Shown here one piece after another: positions 51,939 to 63,408 of a DNA stretch of 64,000 bases. Made by a program: the position numbers and the translations under genes. Position 1 is the first letter of the stretch; every line of letters starts with the position of its first letter. The notes below the pieces were generated by a model, which saw nothing but the letters and a program-made list of their open reading frames with translations, did no database searches and had not been told where the DNA came from. The DNA is from CALKJU01 sp046349355 (lineage in GTDB: Bacteria > Pseudomonadota > Alphaproteobacteria > Geminicoccales > Geminicoccaceae): NCBI GenBank assembly GCA_046349355.1, contig JAXMCM010000022.1, forward strand, positions 62,001 through 126,000, written 5' to 3'.

Positions 51939-52756
51939 GCCACCGCCTGCAGCTGTTGCCGCTCGCGGCGCAGCAGCTCGCCGGCGAGCTGGGCGTAGGC
52001 GGTCGCCCCGGCCGAGCGGACGTCGTAGAGCAGCACCGGCTTGCCGTGGCTGGGCGCCTCCGAGATCCGCACGTTGCGCGGGATCACCGTGGCATAGACG
52101 CGCTCGCCCATGAAGCTGCGCACGTCGGAGGCGACCTGCACCGACAGGTTGTTGCGCCGGTCGAACATGGTCAGGACGATCCCCTGCATCTGCAGTCCCG
52201 GGTTGAGCCCCTGGCGGACCCGCTCGACGGTGCGCAGCAGCTGGCTCAGGCCCTCGAGCGCGAAGAACTCGCACTGCAGCGGCACCAGCACGGCGTGCGC
52301 CGCGGCCAGCGCATTGACGGTGAGCAGGCCCAGCGACGGCGGGCAGTCGATCAGCACGTAGTCGTGCGCCGGCCCGGCGCCGGCCTGCAGGGCGTCGCGC
52401 AGCCGGAAGCTGCGTCGCGCATCGTCGACGAGCTCGATCTCGGCGGCGGCGAGGTCGGCTACGGCCGGCACGAGGTCGAGGCCGGGCACCAGGGTCGGGT
52501 GCAGCGCCTGGGCCAGCGTGCTCCGACCCTGCAGCACGTCGTAGCTGCTGCGCCGTCGCTGGCCGCGGCCGACGCCGAGGCCGGTGCTGGCATTGCCCTG
52601 CGGGTCGAGGTCGACCAGCAGCGTCCGCTTGCCGACGGCGGCGAGCGCCGTGGCGAGGTTGATGGCGGTCGTGGTCTTGCCGACGCCGCCCTTCTGGTTG
52701 ACGACGGCGAGCACGCGGCTGCCGCTGCCCGGTCCGGCAGGGTCGGGCTCAGCCAA
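51935..52756 (-). CDS. parA: Chromosome partitioning ATPase ParA
   Basis: 273 residues. The deviant Walker A QKGGVGKTTT is at residues 21-30, Walker B and switch motifs are VLIDCPPSLGLLTVNAL and LVDLDPQGNASTGLG near 45-60. This is the ParA/Soj family, which moves ParB-parS complexes along the nucleoid. The start overlaps the rsmG stop by 8 bp and the stop overlaps the parB start by 4 bp. A slightly extended N-terminus (about 12 residues, Gly/Pro/Ser-rich) precedes the core. Confidence 0.96.
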
Positions 52757-53381
52757 GCGCCACCTCGCGAAGCCTCACGATGCGTCCTTCCGGGTCGGTC
52801 AGGCTGGGCAGGAGGTCGGCCTGCATTGTCCCGATCGCCCGGGCCGCGGTCAATTCCTCCGCGGCGCCGCGACCCTTCGGCAGCAGCCAGACGGTTGCCG
52901 GCCCGGCGAAGCGCCGGCCGAGGCGGAGGAGCTCGGGCAGGGGGGCGAGCGCCCGGGCGGTGATGACGTCGGCGACCAGGGCCGGGGCCTCCTCGATCCG
53001 CGCGGCGTGGACCGTGACCGTGGCGCCGGCGGCGCGCGCCGCCTCGCGCAGGAAGGCGGCCTTGCGACGGTCGCTCTCGACCAGATGGGTCCCGGTAGCG
53101 CCCATGATGGCGAGGACCAGGCCGGGCAGGCCGCCGCCGCTGCCGAGGTCGACATGCACCCGTGCCCCCTCGGGCCAGCTGCGCCACAGCTGGCCGCTGT
53201 CGAGCACATGCCGCGTCCATACCGCCGCCAGCGTCGACGGGGCGACCAGGTTGATGGTCCGCTGCCAGCGCAGCAGGCAGGCAACGTAGGCCTCGAGCCG
53301 GCTCGCCGTTTCACGTGAAACAGAGAGCGCCTCGCGGACCGCCGCGGGCATCGCCGCCGCAGCCGCCGCCTCAGGCGGCAC
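52749..53381 (-). CDS. rsmG: 16S rRNA (guanine-527-N7)-methyltransferase RsmG
   Basis: 210 residues. The enzyme methylates G527 of 16S rRNA with SAM. LLRWQRTINLVAPSTLAAVWTRHVLDS, VHVDLGSGGGLPGLVLAIM (SAM motif) and HLVESDRRKAAFLREAAR are typical of the family. Near the N-terminus the residues VSRET are encoded by a parS-like site (53307-53322), a coincidence of coding and DNA-binding signals known in this gene from other bacteria. The start overlaps the mnmG stop by 11 bp. Confidence 0.95.
   Translation of the reverse strand: MPPEAAAAAAMPAAVREALSVSRETASRLEAYVACLLRWQRTINLVAPSTLAAVWTRHVLDSGQLWRSWPEGARVHVDLGSGGGLPGLVLAIMGATGTHLVESDRRKAAFLREAARAAGATVTVHAARIEEAPALVADVITARALAPLPELLRLGRRFAGPATVWLLPKGRGAAEELTAARAIGTMQADLLPSLTDPEGRIVRLREVALG
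53307..53322. promoter_or_regulatory. parS centromere-like site inside rsmG
   Basis: CGTTTCACGTGAAACA differs from the consensus TGTTTCACGTGAAACA at one outer base. It is inside the rsmG coding sequence, about 1.4 kb from parB. Confidence 0.85.
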
Positions 53382-55236
53382 GGCGGACGTGGCGGTAGAG
53401 CAGGGTCAGCGCCGCCGGCGTCATGCCGGGCAGGCGGGCGGCGGCGCCCAGGCTTTCCGGCCGGGCCCGGTCGAGCAGGCCGCGCAGCTCGCTGCTGAGC
53501 CCGGGCATGGCCGCATAGTCGAGGCCGCGCGGCAGGCCGAGGCCCTCGTCGCGCCGGAAGTCGGCGATCTCGGCCGCCTGCCGGTCGAGGTAGACGCGGT
53601 AGCGTGCGGCGATCTCCACCTGCTCGGCCAGCACCGGATCGACGGCGCCCAGCTCCGGCCAGACCGCGGCCAGGCGCCGGAGATCGACGTCGGGCAGGGC
53701 CAGCAGGTCGTGGCCGCTGCGCCGCGCCCCGTCCTGGTTGACCCGCAGGCCGTGCCGCAGCGCCTCGGCCGGCGTCAGCGCCAGCTCGGCGAGGCGGCGA
53801 TTCAGGCCATCGAGCGCCGCCGCCTTGCTGGCGAAGGCGGCGCCCCGCGCGGTACCGACCAGCCCGATCGCCGTACCCAGGGGCGTCAGCCGCTGGTCGG
53901 CATTGTCGGCGCGCAGGCTCAGGCGGTACTCCGCCCGGCTGGTGAACATGCGGTAGGGCTCGGCGACGCCGCGGCCGACGAGGTCGTCGACCAGCACGCC
54001 GATGTAGCCGTCGGCGCGGCCGACGACCAGCTCGCGGCCGCCGCCGCCGGCCAGCAGCGCGGCGTTGGCGCCGGCCACCAGCCCCTGCGCCGCGGCCTCC
54101 TCGTAGCCGGTCGTGCCGTTGACCTGGCCAGCCAGGAACAGGCCGCCCAGCCGCTTCAGCTCGAGGGTCGGCCGCAGCTCGCGCGGATCGACATGGTCGT
54201 ACTCGATGGCGTAGCCGGGACGCAGCATCGCCACCCGGGCGAGGCCCGGCAGGGTGCGCACCAGCGCCAGCTGCAGCTCGCGCGGCAGCGAGGTCGAGAT
54301 GCCGTTCGGGTAGACCGTCGGATCGTCGAGCCCTTCCGGCTCGAGGAATACCTGGTGGCGGTCGCGCCCGGCGAAGCGGACGACCTTGTCCTCGATCGAC
54401 GGGCAGTAGCGGACCCCGCCGGCCTCGATCTGCCCGCTGTACATCGGCGCCAGGTGCAGGTTGGCGCGGATCAGCGCATGCGTCGCCGGCGTCGTCGCGG
54501 TGATGTGGCAGTCGACCTGCGGCGTCGCGATCCGGGCCGTCAGGAACGAGAACGGCTCCGGCGGATCGTCGCCCGGCTGCCGCTCCAGGCCGGCGTAGTC
54601 GATCGTCCGGCCGTCGAGGCGCGGCGGCGTTCCGGTCTTCAGCCGGCCCATGCGCAGGCCGAGCCCTTCGAGGCTCTGCGCCAGGCGGACCGACGGACCG
54701 TCGCCGTGCCGGCCCGCTGGCCAGCGCTCCTGGCCGAGATGGATCTCGCCGCGCAGGAAGGTGCCGGTGGTGAGCACCACCGCTCCGGCGCGCAACTCCG
54801 TCCCGGCGGCCTCGCGCACCGCGACGGCGCGGCCACCTTCGACGACGAGCTCGGCGGCCTCGCCCTCGCGCAGCACGAGCCCGTCCTGCGCCGCCAGCAG
54901 CTCGCGGATCGCCGCGGCGTAGAGCCGGCGGTCGGCCTGGGCCCGCGGCCCGCGCACCGCGGCACCCTTGCTGCGGTTCAGCACGCGGAACTGGATGCCC
55001 GCCCGGTCGATGGCGCGGCCCATCAGACCGTCGAGCGCGTCGACCTCGCGGACGAGGTGGCCGCGCCCGAGCCCGCCGATGGCCGGGTTGCAGGACATGG
55101 CACCGACGGTATCGAGCCGCTGCGTCAGCAGCAGCGTCCGGGCGCCGAGGCGGGCCGACGCCGCGGCGGCCTCGACGCCGGCATGTCCGCCGCCGATTAC
55201 CACCACGTCCCAGCTGCCGGGGTCCTGACGCGCCAT
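53371..55236 (-). CDS. mnmG: tRNA uridine-5-carboxymethylaminomethyl modification enzyme MnmG
   Basis: 621 residues from ATG. MnmG (GidA) works with MnmE to make cmnm5U34 in tRNA using FAD and methylene-tetrahydrofolate. The FAD motif GGGHAGVEAAAASARLG is at about residues 14-30, CNPAIGGLGRGHLVREVDALDGLMGRAID near 50-78, and VFLEPEGLDDPTVYPNGISTSLP and LRPGYAIEYDHVDPREL are family blocks; the C-terminus (about 560-621) is the helical tRNA/MnmE-binding part. Length is normal. mnmE lies 2.6 kb upstream on the same strand, separated by the antiporter gene on the other strand. Confidence 0.96.
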   Translation of the reverse strand: MARQDPGSWDVVVIGGGHAGVEAAAASARLGARTLLLTQRLDTVGAMSCNPAIGGLGRGHLVREVDALDGLMGRAIDRAGIQFRVLNRSKGAAVRGPRAQADRRLYAAAIRELLAAQDGLVLREGEAAELVVEGGRAVAVREAAGTELRAGAVVLTTGTFLRGEIHLGQERWPAGRHGDGPSVRLAQSLEGLGLRMGRLKTGTPPRLDGRTIDYAGLERQPGDDPPEPFSFLTARIATPQVDCHITATTPATHALIRANLHLAPMYSGQIEAGGVRYCPSIEDKVVRFAGRDRHQVFLEPEGLDDPTVYPNGISTSLPRELQLALVRTLPGLARVAMLRPGYAIEYDHVDPRELRPTLELKRLGGLFLAGQVNGTTGYEEAAAQGLVAGANAALLAGGGGRELVVGRADGYIGVLVDDLVGRGVAEPYRMFTSRAEYRLSLRADNADQRLTPLGTAIGLVGTARGAAFASKAAALDGLNRRLAELALTPAEALRHGLRVNQDGARRSGHDLLALPDVDLRRLAAVWPELGAVDPVLAEQVEIAARYRVYLDRQAAEIADFRRDEGLGLPRGLDYAAMPGLSSELRGLLDRARPESLGAAARLPGMTPAALTLLYRHVRRAA

Positions 55237-55364
55237 GGCCGTGCTTCTGGCCGAACGGCCGGCGGCCGGTCAAGCGTGCCGCTGGCGCCGCGACGGTTGC
55301 CGGATGGCCCCCTCATCCGACATGCTGCCGACGACGGCCGCAGGGTCGCGCCACACCGGACGCC

Positions 55365-57833
55365 ATGAACGAGATCACCCTCCTAGTCTTCGGCGTCGCC
55401 GGCATCCTGCTGCTGGTCTCGTTCCTGCCGCCGCTGGCCCATCGCCTCGCCCTGCCCGACACCGTGCTGCTCGCCGGGCTGGGCTGCGCCCTCGGCATCG
55501 CCATCGGCCTGGCCGGCCCGCAGGCGGAATCGGCCGAGCATCCGCCGCTGCTGCTGGCCTTCCTCGCCGGCCTCGGCGAGCTGCCGCTCAGCTCGCACAT
55601 GTTCCTCGCCGTGTTCCTGCCGATCCTGCTGTTCGAGACCGCCCTGCGGCTCGACGCCCGGGCCCTGCTCCAGGATCTGGCTCCCGTCCTCGTCATGGCC
55701 GTCGTTGCCGTCATCGTCACCACCGCCGTTGCCGGCAGCGCGGTCTGGCTGGTGGCCGGCCCGCCGCTGGCGGCGGGCCTGCTGGTCGCCGCGATCATCG
55801 CCACCACCGACCCCGTCGCCGTCGTCGCCGTCTTCCGCGAGGTCGGGGCACCGCCGCGGCTCACCGCCCTGGTCGAGGGCGAGAGCCTGCTCAACGATGC
55901 CGCCGCCATCGCCCTGTTCGTCGCCATCATGCAGGTGATCGTCGGCACCACGGCACCCGAGCCGCTGCATCTGCTGGCCGACTTCGCCTGGGACTTCGCC
56001 GGCGGCGCCGCCTTCGGCGCGGTGGCCGGCCGCCTCGCCGCCTTCACCCTGTCGCGGCTCGACGGCGGCGGCCCGGCCGAGGTCACGCTGAGCGTTGCCC
56101 TGGCCTATCTGAGCTACGCCCTGGCCGAGGGCTATCTCGGCGTCTCGGGCGTCGTCGCCGTGGTCCTGGCCGGGCTCGTCTACGGCGACGCCGCCCGGGC
56201 CCGCCTGTCGGCCGAGGCGTTCCACACCCTGCACGCGATCTGGGGCCAGGTGGCGTTCTGGGCGAGCTCGCTGATCTTCGTGCTGGCCTCGACACTGGTG
56301 CCGCAGAGCCTGCGCGAGGCCGATCCGCGCGACGGGCTGCTGCTCGCCGCCCTGATCGTCGGCGCCCTGCTGGCCCGGGCCCTCGTCCTGTTCGGCGTCC
56401 TGCCGATCGCCGTCGGCCGCGCCGGCGGCGGGGCCGTCACCCGCGACCACAAGCTGGTGATGTGGTGGGGCGGCCTGCGCGGTGCCGTCACCCTGGCGCT
56501 GGCGCTGGGCGTGCGCGACGACCCGGCCGTGCCGCCGGCCATCCAGCACATGGTCTCGGTGCTGGCCACCGGCTTCGTCCTGTTCACCCTGCTGGTCCAG
56601 GCGACGACCCTGCGCTGGCTGATCCGGGCCCTGGGCCTCGACCAGCTGTCGCCGCTCGAGCGGCTGCTGCGCCGCCGCGCCCTCGAGCTGACCCGCACCG
56701 AGATCGAGGAACGGCTCCGCCGGGCCGCCGGCGAGTACGGGCTGCCGCCGCCGGCACCGGCCGCCCTCGCCGACACGGCACCCCTGCCGGCCGTCGACCA
56801 GACGCTCGGGCGCGAGCAGCTGGCCAGCGCCCTCGTCACCGTCACCCGCCGCGAGATCGAGCTCTGCGTCGACCAGCAGACCCGCGGCCTGGTCTCGCGG
56901 CGCAACGGCGCGCGGCTGATCGCCGACGCCCGCAACCTGCTCGACGCGCTGCGCGGCGAGGGCCTCGCCGGCTACCGGCGCGTCGCCGCGCGCAACGACG
57001 GGGCGACGCTGACGATGCGCTTCGCCGTCGCCTGCCATCGCCGGCTGGGCATCCAGCGGCCGCTGGCGCAGCGCCTGGCCGACCGCTTCGCCCGCCTGCT
57101 GGTGCGCCGCGAGGTGCTGGGCGAGCTGGCCGAGTTCGCGGCGAGCCGCATCGCCGACCTGTTCGGCGAGCGCGTCGCCGGCACCGCCGGGCGGGTGATC
57201 GACGGCCGCCGTGCCGAGACCGAGCGCGGCCTCGACGCCCTGCGCCTGCAATATCCCGACTACTGGCGGGCGCTGTCCGAGCGGCACATGACCCGCCTGG
57301 CGCTGCGCCTCGAGGCCGACGGCATCGGCCGCATGGCGCACCAGGGGCTGCTCACCGCCGAGCTGGAGCGCCACCTGCGCCAGGACATGCGCGTCCGCGA
57401 GCGGGCGATCGACGCCTTGCCGGTGCTCGACCTCGGCCTGCGTGTCGACGATCTCGTCCGCCGCCTGCCGCTGTTCGCGAGCCTCTCCGAGGCCCGGCTG
57501 ACCGACATCGGCCGCCTGCTCGAGCCGCGGCTGGTGCTGCCCGGCGAGCGCGTCGTCCGCCGCGGCGATCCCGGCGCCGAGATGTACTTCATCGCCAGCG
57601 GTGCCGTGGAGGTCGTCCTGGCGCCGACGCCAGTGCGGCTCGGCACCGGCGAGTTCTTCGGCGAGATGGCGCTGCTCACCCGCCAGCCCCGCGCCGCCGA
57701 CGTCATGGCCCTCGGCTACTGCCAGCTGCTGGCGCTCAGCCGCGACGACTTCGACCGGTTCCTCGAGACCCATCCGGAGCTGGTCGGCGAGGTCCGCCGC
57801 ATCGCCGCCATGCGCACCGCGCAGAACCACTGA
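55365..57833 (+). CDS. CPA1-type cation:proton antiporter with C-terminal cyclic-nucleotide-binding domain
   Basis: 822 residues. About 12 helices span residues 1-420 and carry the CPA1/NhaP signature IIATTDPVAVVAVFREVGAPPRLTALVEGESLLNDAAAIALF near 145-185, with the ion-binding Asp. A helical cytoplasmic stretch (430-690) follows, then a cyclic-nucleotide-binding fold (about 700-800): LFASLSEARLTDIGRLLEPRLVLPGERVVRRGDPGAEMYFIASGAVEV and GEFFGEMALLTRQPRAADVMALGYCQLLAL. It exchanges Na+ or K+ for protons at the inner membrane, with possible control by cAMP or cGMP. This layout is also found in sperm-type NHE proteins and in some bacteria. It interrupts the mnmE-mnmG order. Confidence 0.88.
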   Translation: MNEITLLVFGVAGILLLVSFLPPLAHRLALPDTVLLAGLGCALGIAIGLAGPQAESAEHPPLLLAFLAGLGELPLSSHMFLAVFLPILLFETALRLDARALLQDLAPVLVMAVVAVIVTTAVAGSAVWLVAGPPLAAGLLVAAIIATTDPVAVVAVFREVGAPPRLTALVEGESLLNDAAAIALFVAIMQVIVGTTAPEPLHLLADFAWDFAGGAAFGAVAGRLAAFTLSRLDGGGPAEVTLSVALAYLSYALAEGYLGVSGVVAVVLAGLVYGDAARARLSAEAFHTLHAIWGQVAFWASSLIFVLASTLVPQSLREADPRDGLLLAALIVGALLARALVLFGVLPIAVGRAGGGAVTRDHKLVMWWGGLRGAVTLALALGVRDDPAVPPAIQHMVSVLATGFVLFTLLVQATTLRWLIRALGLDQLSPLERLLRRRALELTRTEIEERLRRAAGEYGLPPPAPAALADTAPLPAVDQTLGREQLASALVTVTRREIELCVDQQTRGLVSRRNGARLIADARNLLDALRGEGLAGYRRVAARNDGATLTMRFAVACHRRLGIQRPLAQRLADRFARLLVRREVLGELAEFAASRIADLFGERVAGTAGRVIDGRRAETERGLDALRLQYPDYWRALSERHMTRLALRLEADGIGRMAHQGLLTAELERHLRQDMRVRERAIDALPVLDLGLRVDDLVRRLPLFASLSEARLTDIGRLLEPRLVLPGERVVRRGDPGAEMYFIASGAVEVVLAPTPVRLGTGEFFGEMALLTRQPRAADVMALGYCQLLALSRDDFDRFLETHPELVGEVRRIAAMRTAQNH

Positions 57834-57857
57834 GCCCGGAGCCTCGCCACAGGGCCG

Positions 57858-57873
57858 CGTTTCACGTGGAACG
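57858..57873. promoter_or_regulatory. parS centromere-like site near mnmE
   Basis: CGTTTCACGTGGAACG keeps the CACGTG core and the GTT/AAC arms of parS. The palindrome extends on both sides to 24 bp (57854-57877) with a single mismatched pair, so it could also form a terminator-like stem between the convergent antiporter and mnmE genes. Confidence 0.8.
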
Positions 57874-57878
57874 CGGCG

Positions 57879-59177
57879 CTACTTGCCGATGCAGAACCGG
57901 GCGAAGATCCGCTCGAGGACAGCCTCCGTCCCGACCGTTCCGGTGATCCGGCCTAGCGCCGCCACAGCCAGGCGCAGCTCCTCCGCGCGCAGGTCCGCCG
58001 ACGCCACGCTGGCGAGCCGGCCCAGTGCATCGGCGGCCTCGGCCAGGGCCAGCCGGTGCCGCTCCGCCGTCACCACGGCGCTGCCGTCGCCGAGCAGTGC
58101 CGCGGCCCGGTCGGCAAGGACCGCCTCGAGGGTGTCGAGGCCGGCGCCGCTGCGGCAGGAGATTGCGGGAATGCCGGGGGGTGGCGGAGCCAGGTCGGCC
58201 TTGTTGGCCACGATCAGGACGGGCTCGGCCGCCGGCGGCCGCTCCGGTGCCGTGGCGTCGAGCACCAGCAGCCGGAGGTCGGCGGCCTCGGCGCGCCGCC
58301 GGGCGAGGTCGATGCCCAGCCGCTCGACCGGGTCGGTCGCGTCGCGCAGCCCGGCGGTGTCGAGCAGCGTCACCGGCAGGCCGACGAGGTCGAGCTGCAC
58401 CTCGATGACGTCGCGCGTCGTGCCGGCATGCGGCGTGACCAGCGCCGCCTCGCGCCGGGCCAGCCGGTTGACCAGGCTCGACTTGCCGGCGTTGGGCGCC
58501 CCGACGACGGCGACGACGAGGCCGTCGCGCAGGCGCTGGCCATGCCCGGCCGAGCCCAGCGCCGCCACGATCTCCGCCCGGACCGCCTCGGCGTCGGGCA
58601 GCACGCCGTCGATCAGCCCGGCCGGCAGGTCCTGGTCGGGGGCGAAGTCGATCTCCGCTTCCGCCATGGCCAGCGCCGACAGCAGGCGGTCGCTCCAGCC
58701 GCGGCAGCGGCGGCCGAGCTCGCCGTCGAGCTGGCGGACCGCCTGGCGGGCCTGCACCGCCGTCGTCGCGTCGATGAGGTCGGCCAGGGCCTCGACCTGG
58801 CTGAGGTCGAGCCGTCCGTTGGCGAAGGCGCGGCGGGTGAAGGCGCCCGGTGCCGCCGGCTCGACGCCCGGTGCCGCCGCCAGGCAGGCCCGCAGCAGCG
58901 CCCGCTGGACGCCGGTGCTGCCATGGTGCTGCAGCTCGACGACATCCTCGCCGGTGAAGCTCGCCGGTGCCGCGAACCACACGAGGAGGCCGCGGTCGAT
59001 CGCCTGGCCGTCGGCCGGATCACGGAACAGCCGCACGGCGGCGATCCGCGGCGGTGGCAGCGGGCGGCCGGTGAGCGTCTGGGCCACCCGGGTCGCCGCC
59101 GGGCCGGACAGCCGCAGGATGCCGACCGCGGCCCGGCCCGCCGCCGTCGCCGGGGCGACGATCGTGGTACCGCTCAC
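57879..59177 (-). CDS. mnmE: tRNA uridine-5-carboxymethylaminomethyl modification GTPase MnmE
   Basis: 432 residues from a GTG overlapping the upstream stop (GTGA). The N-terminal folate-binding domain starts TIVAPATAAGRAAVGILRLSG; the GTPase domain has GAPNAGKSS (G1), AGTTRDVIE (G2), LLDTAGLRD (G3) and VANKADL (G4); the C-terminus ends FCIGK, the CxGK motif with the catalytic cysteine. It pairs with MnmG in tRNA wobble-uridine modification. Slightly shorter than E. coli MnmE (454). Confidence 0.96.
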   Translation of the reverse strand: MSGTTIVAPATAAGRAAVGILRLSGPAATRVAQTLTGRPLPPPRIAAVRLFRDPADGQAIDRGLLVWFAAPASFTGEDVVELQHHGSTGVQRALLRACLAAAPGVEPAAPGAFTRRAFANGRLDLSQVEALADLIDATTAVQARQAVRQLDGELGRRCRGWSDRLLSALAMAEAEIDFAPDQDLPAGLIDGVLPDAEAVRAEIVAALGSAGHGQRLRDGLVVAVVGAPNAGKSSLVNRLARREAALVTPHAGTTRDVIEVQLDLVGLPVTLLDTAGLRDATDPVERLGIDLARRRAEAADLRLLVLDATAPERPPAAEPVLIVANKADLAPPPPGIPAISCRSGAGLDTLEAVLADRAAALLGDGSAVVTAERHRLALAEAADALGRLASVASADLRAEELRLAVAALGRITGTVGTEAVLERIFARFCIGK

Positions 59178-59446
59178 GCCTTGCCGGGCTTGCCCTTGGC
59201 CTTCGGCGGGGCCCCGGCCGCGGCCTGCGCCAGCTGGCTCCACATCGACGACCACTGGTCGAGGCCCTTCAGGCCCAGCGGCATCCACTGCTCGACGAGG
59301 GTCGCCGTGTCGGTCGCGGCGATGGCGTCGACCAGGCGCTTCTCCATGGCCTCGAGCACGCGCTGCTGCATCGGCGCCAGCTCCGGCAGGCCGAGGAACC
59401 GCCGCGCCTCGTCCGGCGAGCAGTCGACGACGATGTTGAATTTCAT
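59174..59446 (-). CDS. Small DUF6489-like protein upstream of mnmE
   Basis: 90 residues from ATG. It begins MKFNIVVDCSPDEARRFLGLPELAPMQ, has a helical centre (VLEAMEKRLVDAIAATDTATLVEQWMPLGL) and a Gly/Lys/Pro-rich end. The opening block fits a small alphaproteobacterial family (DUF6489 by memory) that is often placed beside phasin- or polyhydroxyalkanoate-related genes; the QWSSMWSQLAQAA part recalls phasins. Its stop overlaps the mnmE start, so the two are translated together. Function unknown. Confidence 0.75.
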   Translation of the reverse strand: MKFNIVVDCSPDEARRFLGLPELAPMQQRVLEAMEKRLVDAIAATDTATLVEQWMPLGLKGLDQWSSMWSQLAQAAAGAPPKAKGKPGKA

Positions 59447-59529
59447 CCGCGCTCCGCTGGCAGGGGCTGGTGCCGGACCCCACTATACGGGGACCACCCA
59501 GCCGCCGACAGGCCCCGGAGACGACCGCG

Positions 59530-61542
<2,013 letters not shown>

Positions 61543-61606
61543 CAGGACGGCGGCCGATCGCGTCCATGCGGCCGAGCCAGGGGCCGCGCACGGGAGAGCC
61601 TCGCCG

Positions 61607-62584
61607 ATGAGCCGCAGAATCGTCGTCCGCCAGCCGGGCGGGCCCGAGGTCCTGAGCCTCGAGACCTTCGAGCCGGGCGCACCCGGCGAGGGCGAGGCGC
61701 TGATCCGCCAGACCGCCATCGGCCTCAACTACATCGACACCTATTTCCGCACCGGCCTGTACCCCGCGCCGGGCGGCCTGCCGTTCACGCTGGGCAACGA
61801 GGGAGCCGGCGTCGTCGAGGCCGTCGGTCCCGGTGTCAGCGAGGTGAAGGTCGGCCAGCGGGTCGCCTATGCCGGACCGCTCGGCGCCTATGCCGACCGG
61901 CGGGTCATTCCGGCGAAGGTGCTGGTGCCGATGCCGGATGCGGTCGGCGACGACACCGCCGCGGCGATGATGCTGAAGGGCATGACCGCGCAGTACCTGC
62001 TGCGGCAGACCTACCCGGTGAAGGCCGGCGAGACGGTGCTGATCCACGCCGCCGCCGGCGGCACCGGCCTCATCCTCTGCCAGTGGGCCAAGCATCTGGG
62101 TGCGACCGTCATCGGCACGGTGGGCTCGCAGGACAAGGCGGCGCTGGCCCGGGCCAATGGCTGCGACCATGTCATCCTGACCCGCGAGGAGGATCTCGCC
62201 CCGCGGGTGCGCGAGATCACCGGCGGCAAGGGCGTCCCGGTGGTCTATGACGGCGTCGGCAAGGCCACCTTCATGGCCTCGCTCGACTGCCTGCAGCCGC
62301 GCGGCATGATGGTCAGCTTCGGCAATGCCAGCGGCCCGGTCGAGCCGTTCAACCTCGCCGTCCTGTCGCAGAAGGGCTCGCTCTACCTGACCCGGCCGAC
62401 GCTGTTCACCTACACCGCCAGCCGCGAGCAGCTGCTCGCCTGTGCCGGCGACCTGATCGAGGTCGTCGCCAGCGGCGCGGTCAGGATCGCCATCAACCAG
62501 CGCTTCCCGCTGGAGCAGGCGGCCGATGCGCACCGGGCGCTCGAAGGCCGCGCCACCACCGGCTCGACCCTGCTGATCCCCTGA
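61607..62584 (+). CDS. NADPH:quinone oxidoreductase (zeta-crystallin-like)
   Basis: 325 residues from ATG. It is a zinc-free medium-chain dehydrogenase: GLNYIDTYFRTGLYP at the N-terminal substrate side, TLGNEGAGVVEAVGPGVSEVKVGQRVAY, and the NADPH-binding VLIHAAAGGTGLILCQWAKHLGATVIGTVGS. This fits QorA, which reduces quinones with NADPH. Cytoplasmic. A phosphodiesterase follows 14 bp later and could be co-transcribed. Confidence 0.92.
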   Translation: MSRRIVVRQPGGPEVLSLETFEPGAPGEGEALIRQTAIGLNYIDTYFRTGLYPAPGGLPFTLGNEGAGVVEAVGPGVSEVKVGQRVAYAGPLGAYADRRVIPAKVLVPMPDAVGDDTAAAMMLKGMTAQYLLRQTYPVKAGETVLIHAAAGGTGLILCQWAKHLGATVIGTVGSQDKAALARANGCDHVILTREEDLAPRVREITGGKGVPVVYDGVGKATFMASLDCLQPRGMMVSFGNASGPVEPFNLAVLSQKGSLYLTRPTLFTYTASREQLLACAGDLIEVVASGAVRIAINQRFPLEQAADAHRALEGRATTGSTLLIP

Positions 62585-62598
62585 GCCGGGCGGCCCCG

Positions 62599-63408
62599 GT
62601 GCTGATCGCCCAGATCACCGACCTGCACCTGACCCGTGCCGGGAAGCTGGCCTACGGGGTGGTCGACACCGGGGCGCTGCTCGAGCGTGCCGTCGCCCGG
62701 CTGGCGGCGCTCGAGCCGCGACCCGACCTCGTGCTGGTGACGGGCGACCTCACCTATGACGGCGGCGAGGACGAGTACGCGCGGCTGCTGGCCCTGATGG
62801 CGCCGCTGCCGGTGCCGTGGCTCGCCATCCCCGGCAACCACGACCGTCGCCAGCCGATGCGGGCCGCACTTCCCAAGGCCAACTGCCCGACCGGCGACGG
62901 TCCGCCCGGCCGGCTGTGCTGGGCGGTCGAGGATCTGCCGGTGCGGATCCTCGCCCTCGACACGCTCGTCGAAGGCCAGTCGGGTGGCGAGGTCGGACCG
63001 GCCCAGCTCGCCTGGCTCGAGGCGAAGCTCGCCGCCGCACCCGGCCGGCCGGCGCTGGTGCTGATGCACCATCCGCCGGTGCCGACCGGCATCGGCCACA
63101 TGGACCGCATCGCCTGCAGCGACGCTGCCGCGCTCGGTGCCCTAGTCGCCCGGCATCCGCAGCTCGAGCGGGTGCTGTGCGGCCATGTCCACCGCCCGAT
63201 CCAGTGGCGCTGGAACGGCACGCTGGTCAGCGCGGCCCCCAGCGTCGCGCACCAGGTGCGGCTCGACCTGCGGCCCGGTGCCCCCTCCGGGTTCGACCTC
63301 GAGCCGCCGGCCTTCCACCTGCACCTGTGGCTGGAAGGGACCGGCCTCGTCACCCACCACGCCTACGTCGCCGCGGCGCCCGGGCCCTACCCGTTCCGCG
63401 ACGCCTGA
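62599..63408 (+). CDS. Calcineurin-like phosphodiesterase (CpdA-like)
   Basis: 269 residues from GTG, 14 bp after the quinone reductase. Metal-binding motifs of the class III phosphodiesterases are complete: QITDLHLTRAG (DxH), LVLVTGDLTYDG (GDxx), IPGNHDRR (GNHD), LMHHPPVP and CGHVHRPI (GHxH). CpdA-type enzymes split 3',5'-cAMP; others split cyclic nucleotides or phosphoesters. If it removes cAMP it could relate to the cyclic-nucleotide-binding antiporter 5 kb away, but this is a guess. It overlaps the convergent MFS gene by 22 bp. Confidence 0.88.
   Translation: MLIAQITDLHLTRAGKLAYGVVDTGALLERAVARLAALEPRPDLVLVTGDLTYDGGEDEYARLLALMAPLPVPWLAIPGNHDRRQPMRAALPKANCPTGDGPPGRLCWAVEDLPVRILALDTLVEGQSGGEVGPAQLAWLEAKLAAAPGRPALVLMHHPPVPTGIGHMDRIACSDAAALGALVARHPQLERVLCGHVHRPIQWRWNGTLVSAAPSVAHQVRLDLRPGAPSGFDLEPPAFHLHLWLEGTGLVTHHAYVAAAPGPYPFRDA

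Noticed and set aside
55383..57830. 815-codon open frame on the minus strand
   Set aside because: It is the complement of the cation:proton antiporter gene; His/Gln/Arg/Asp-rich, no motifs.
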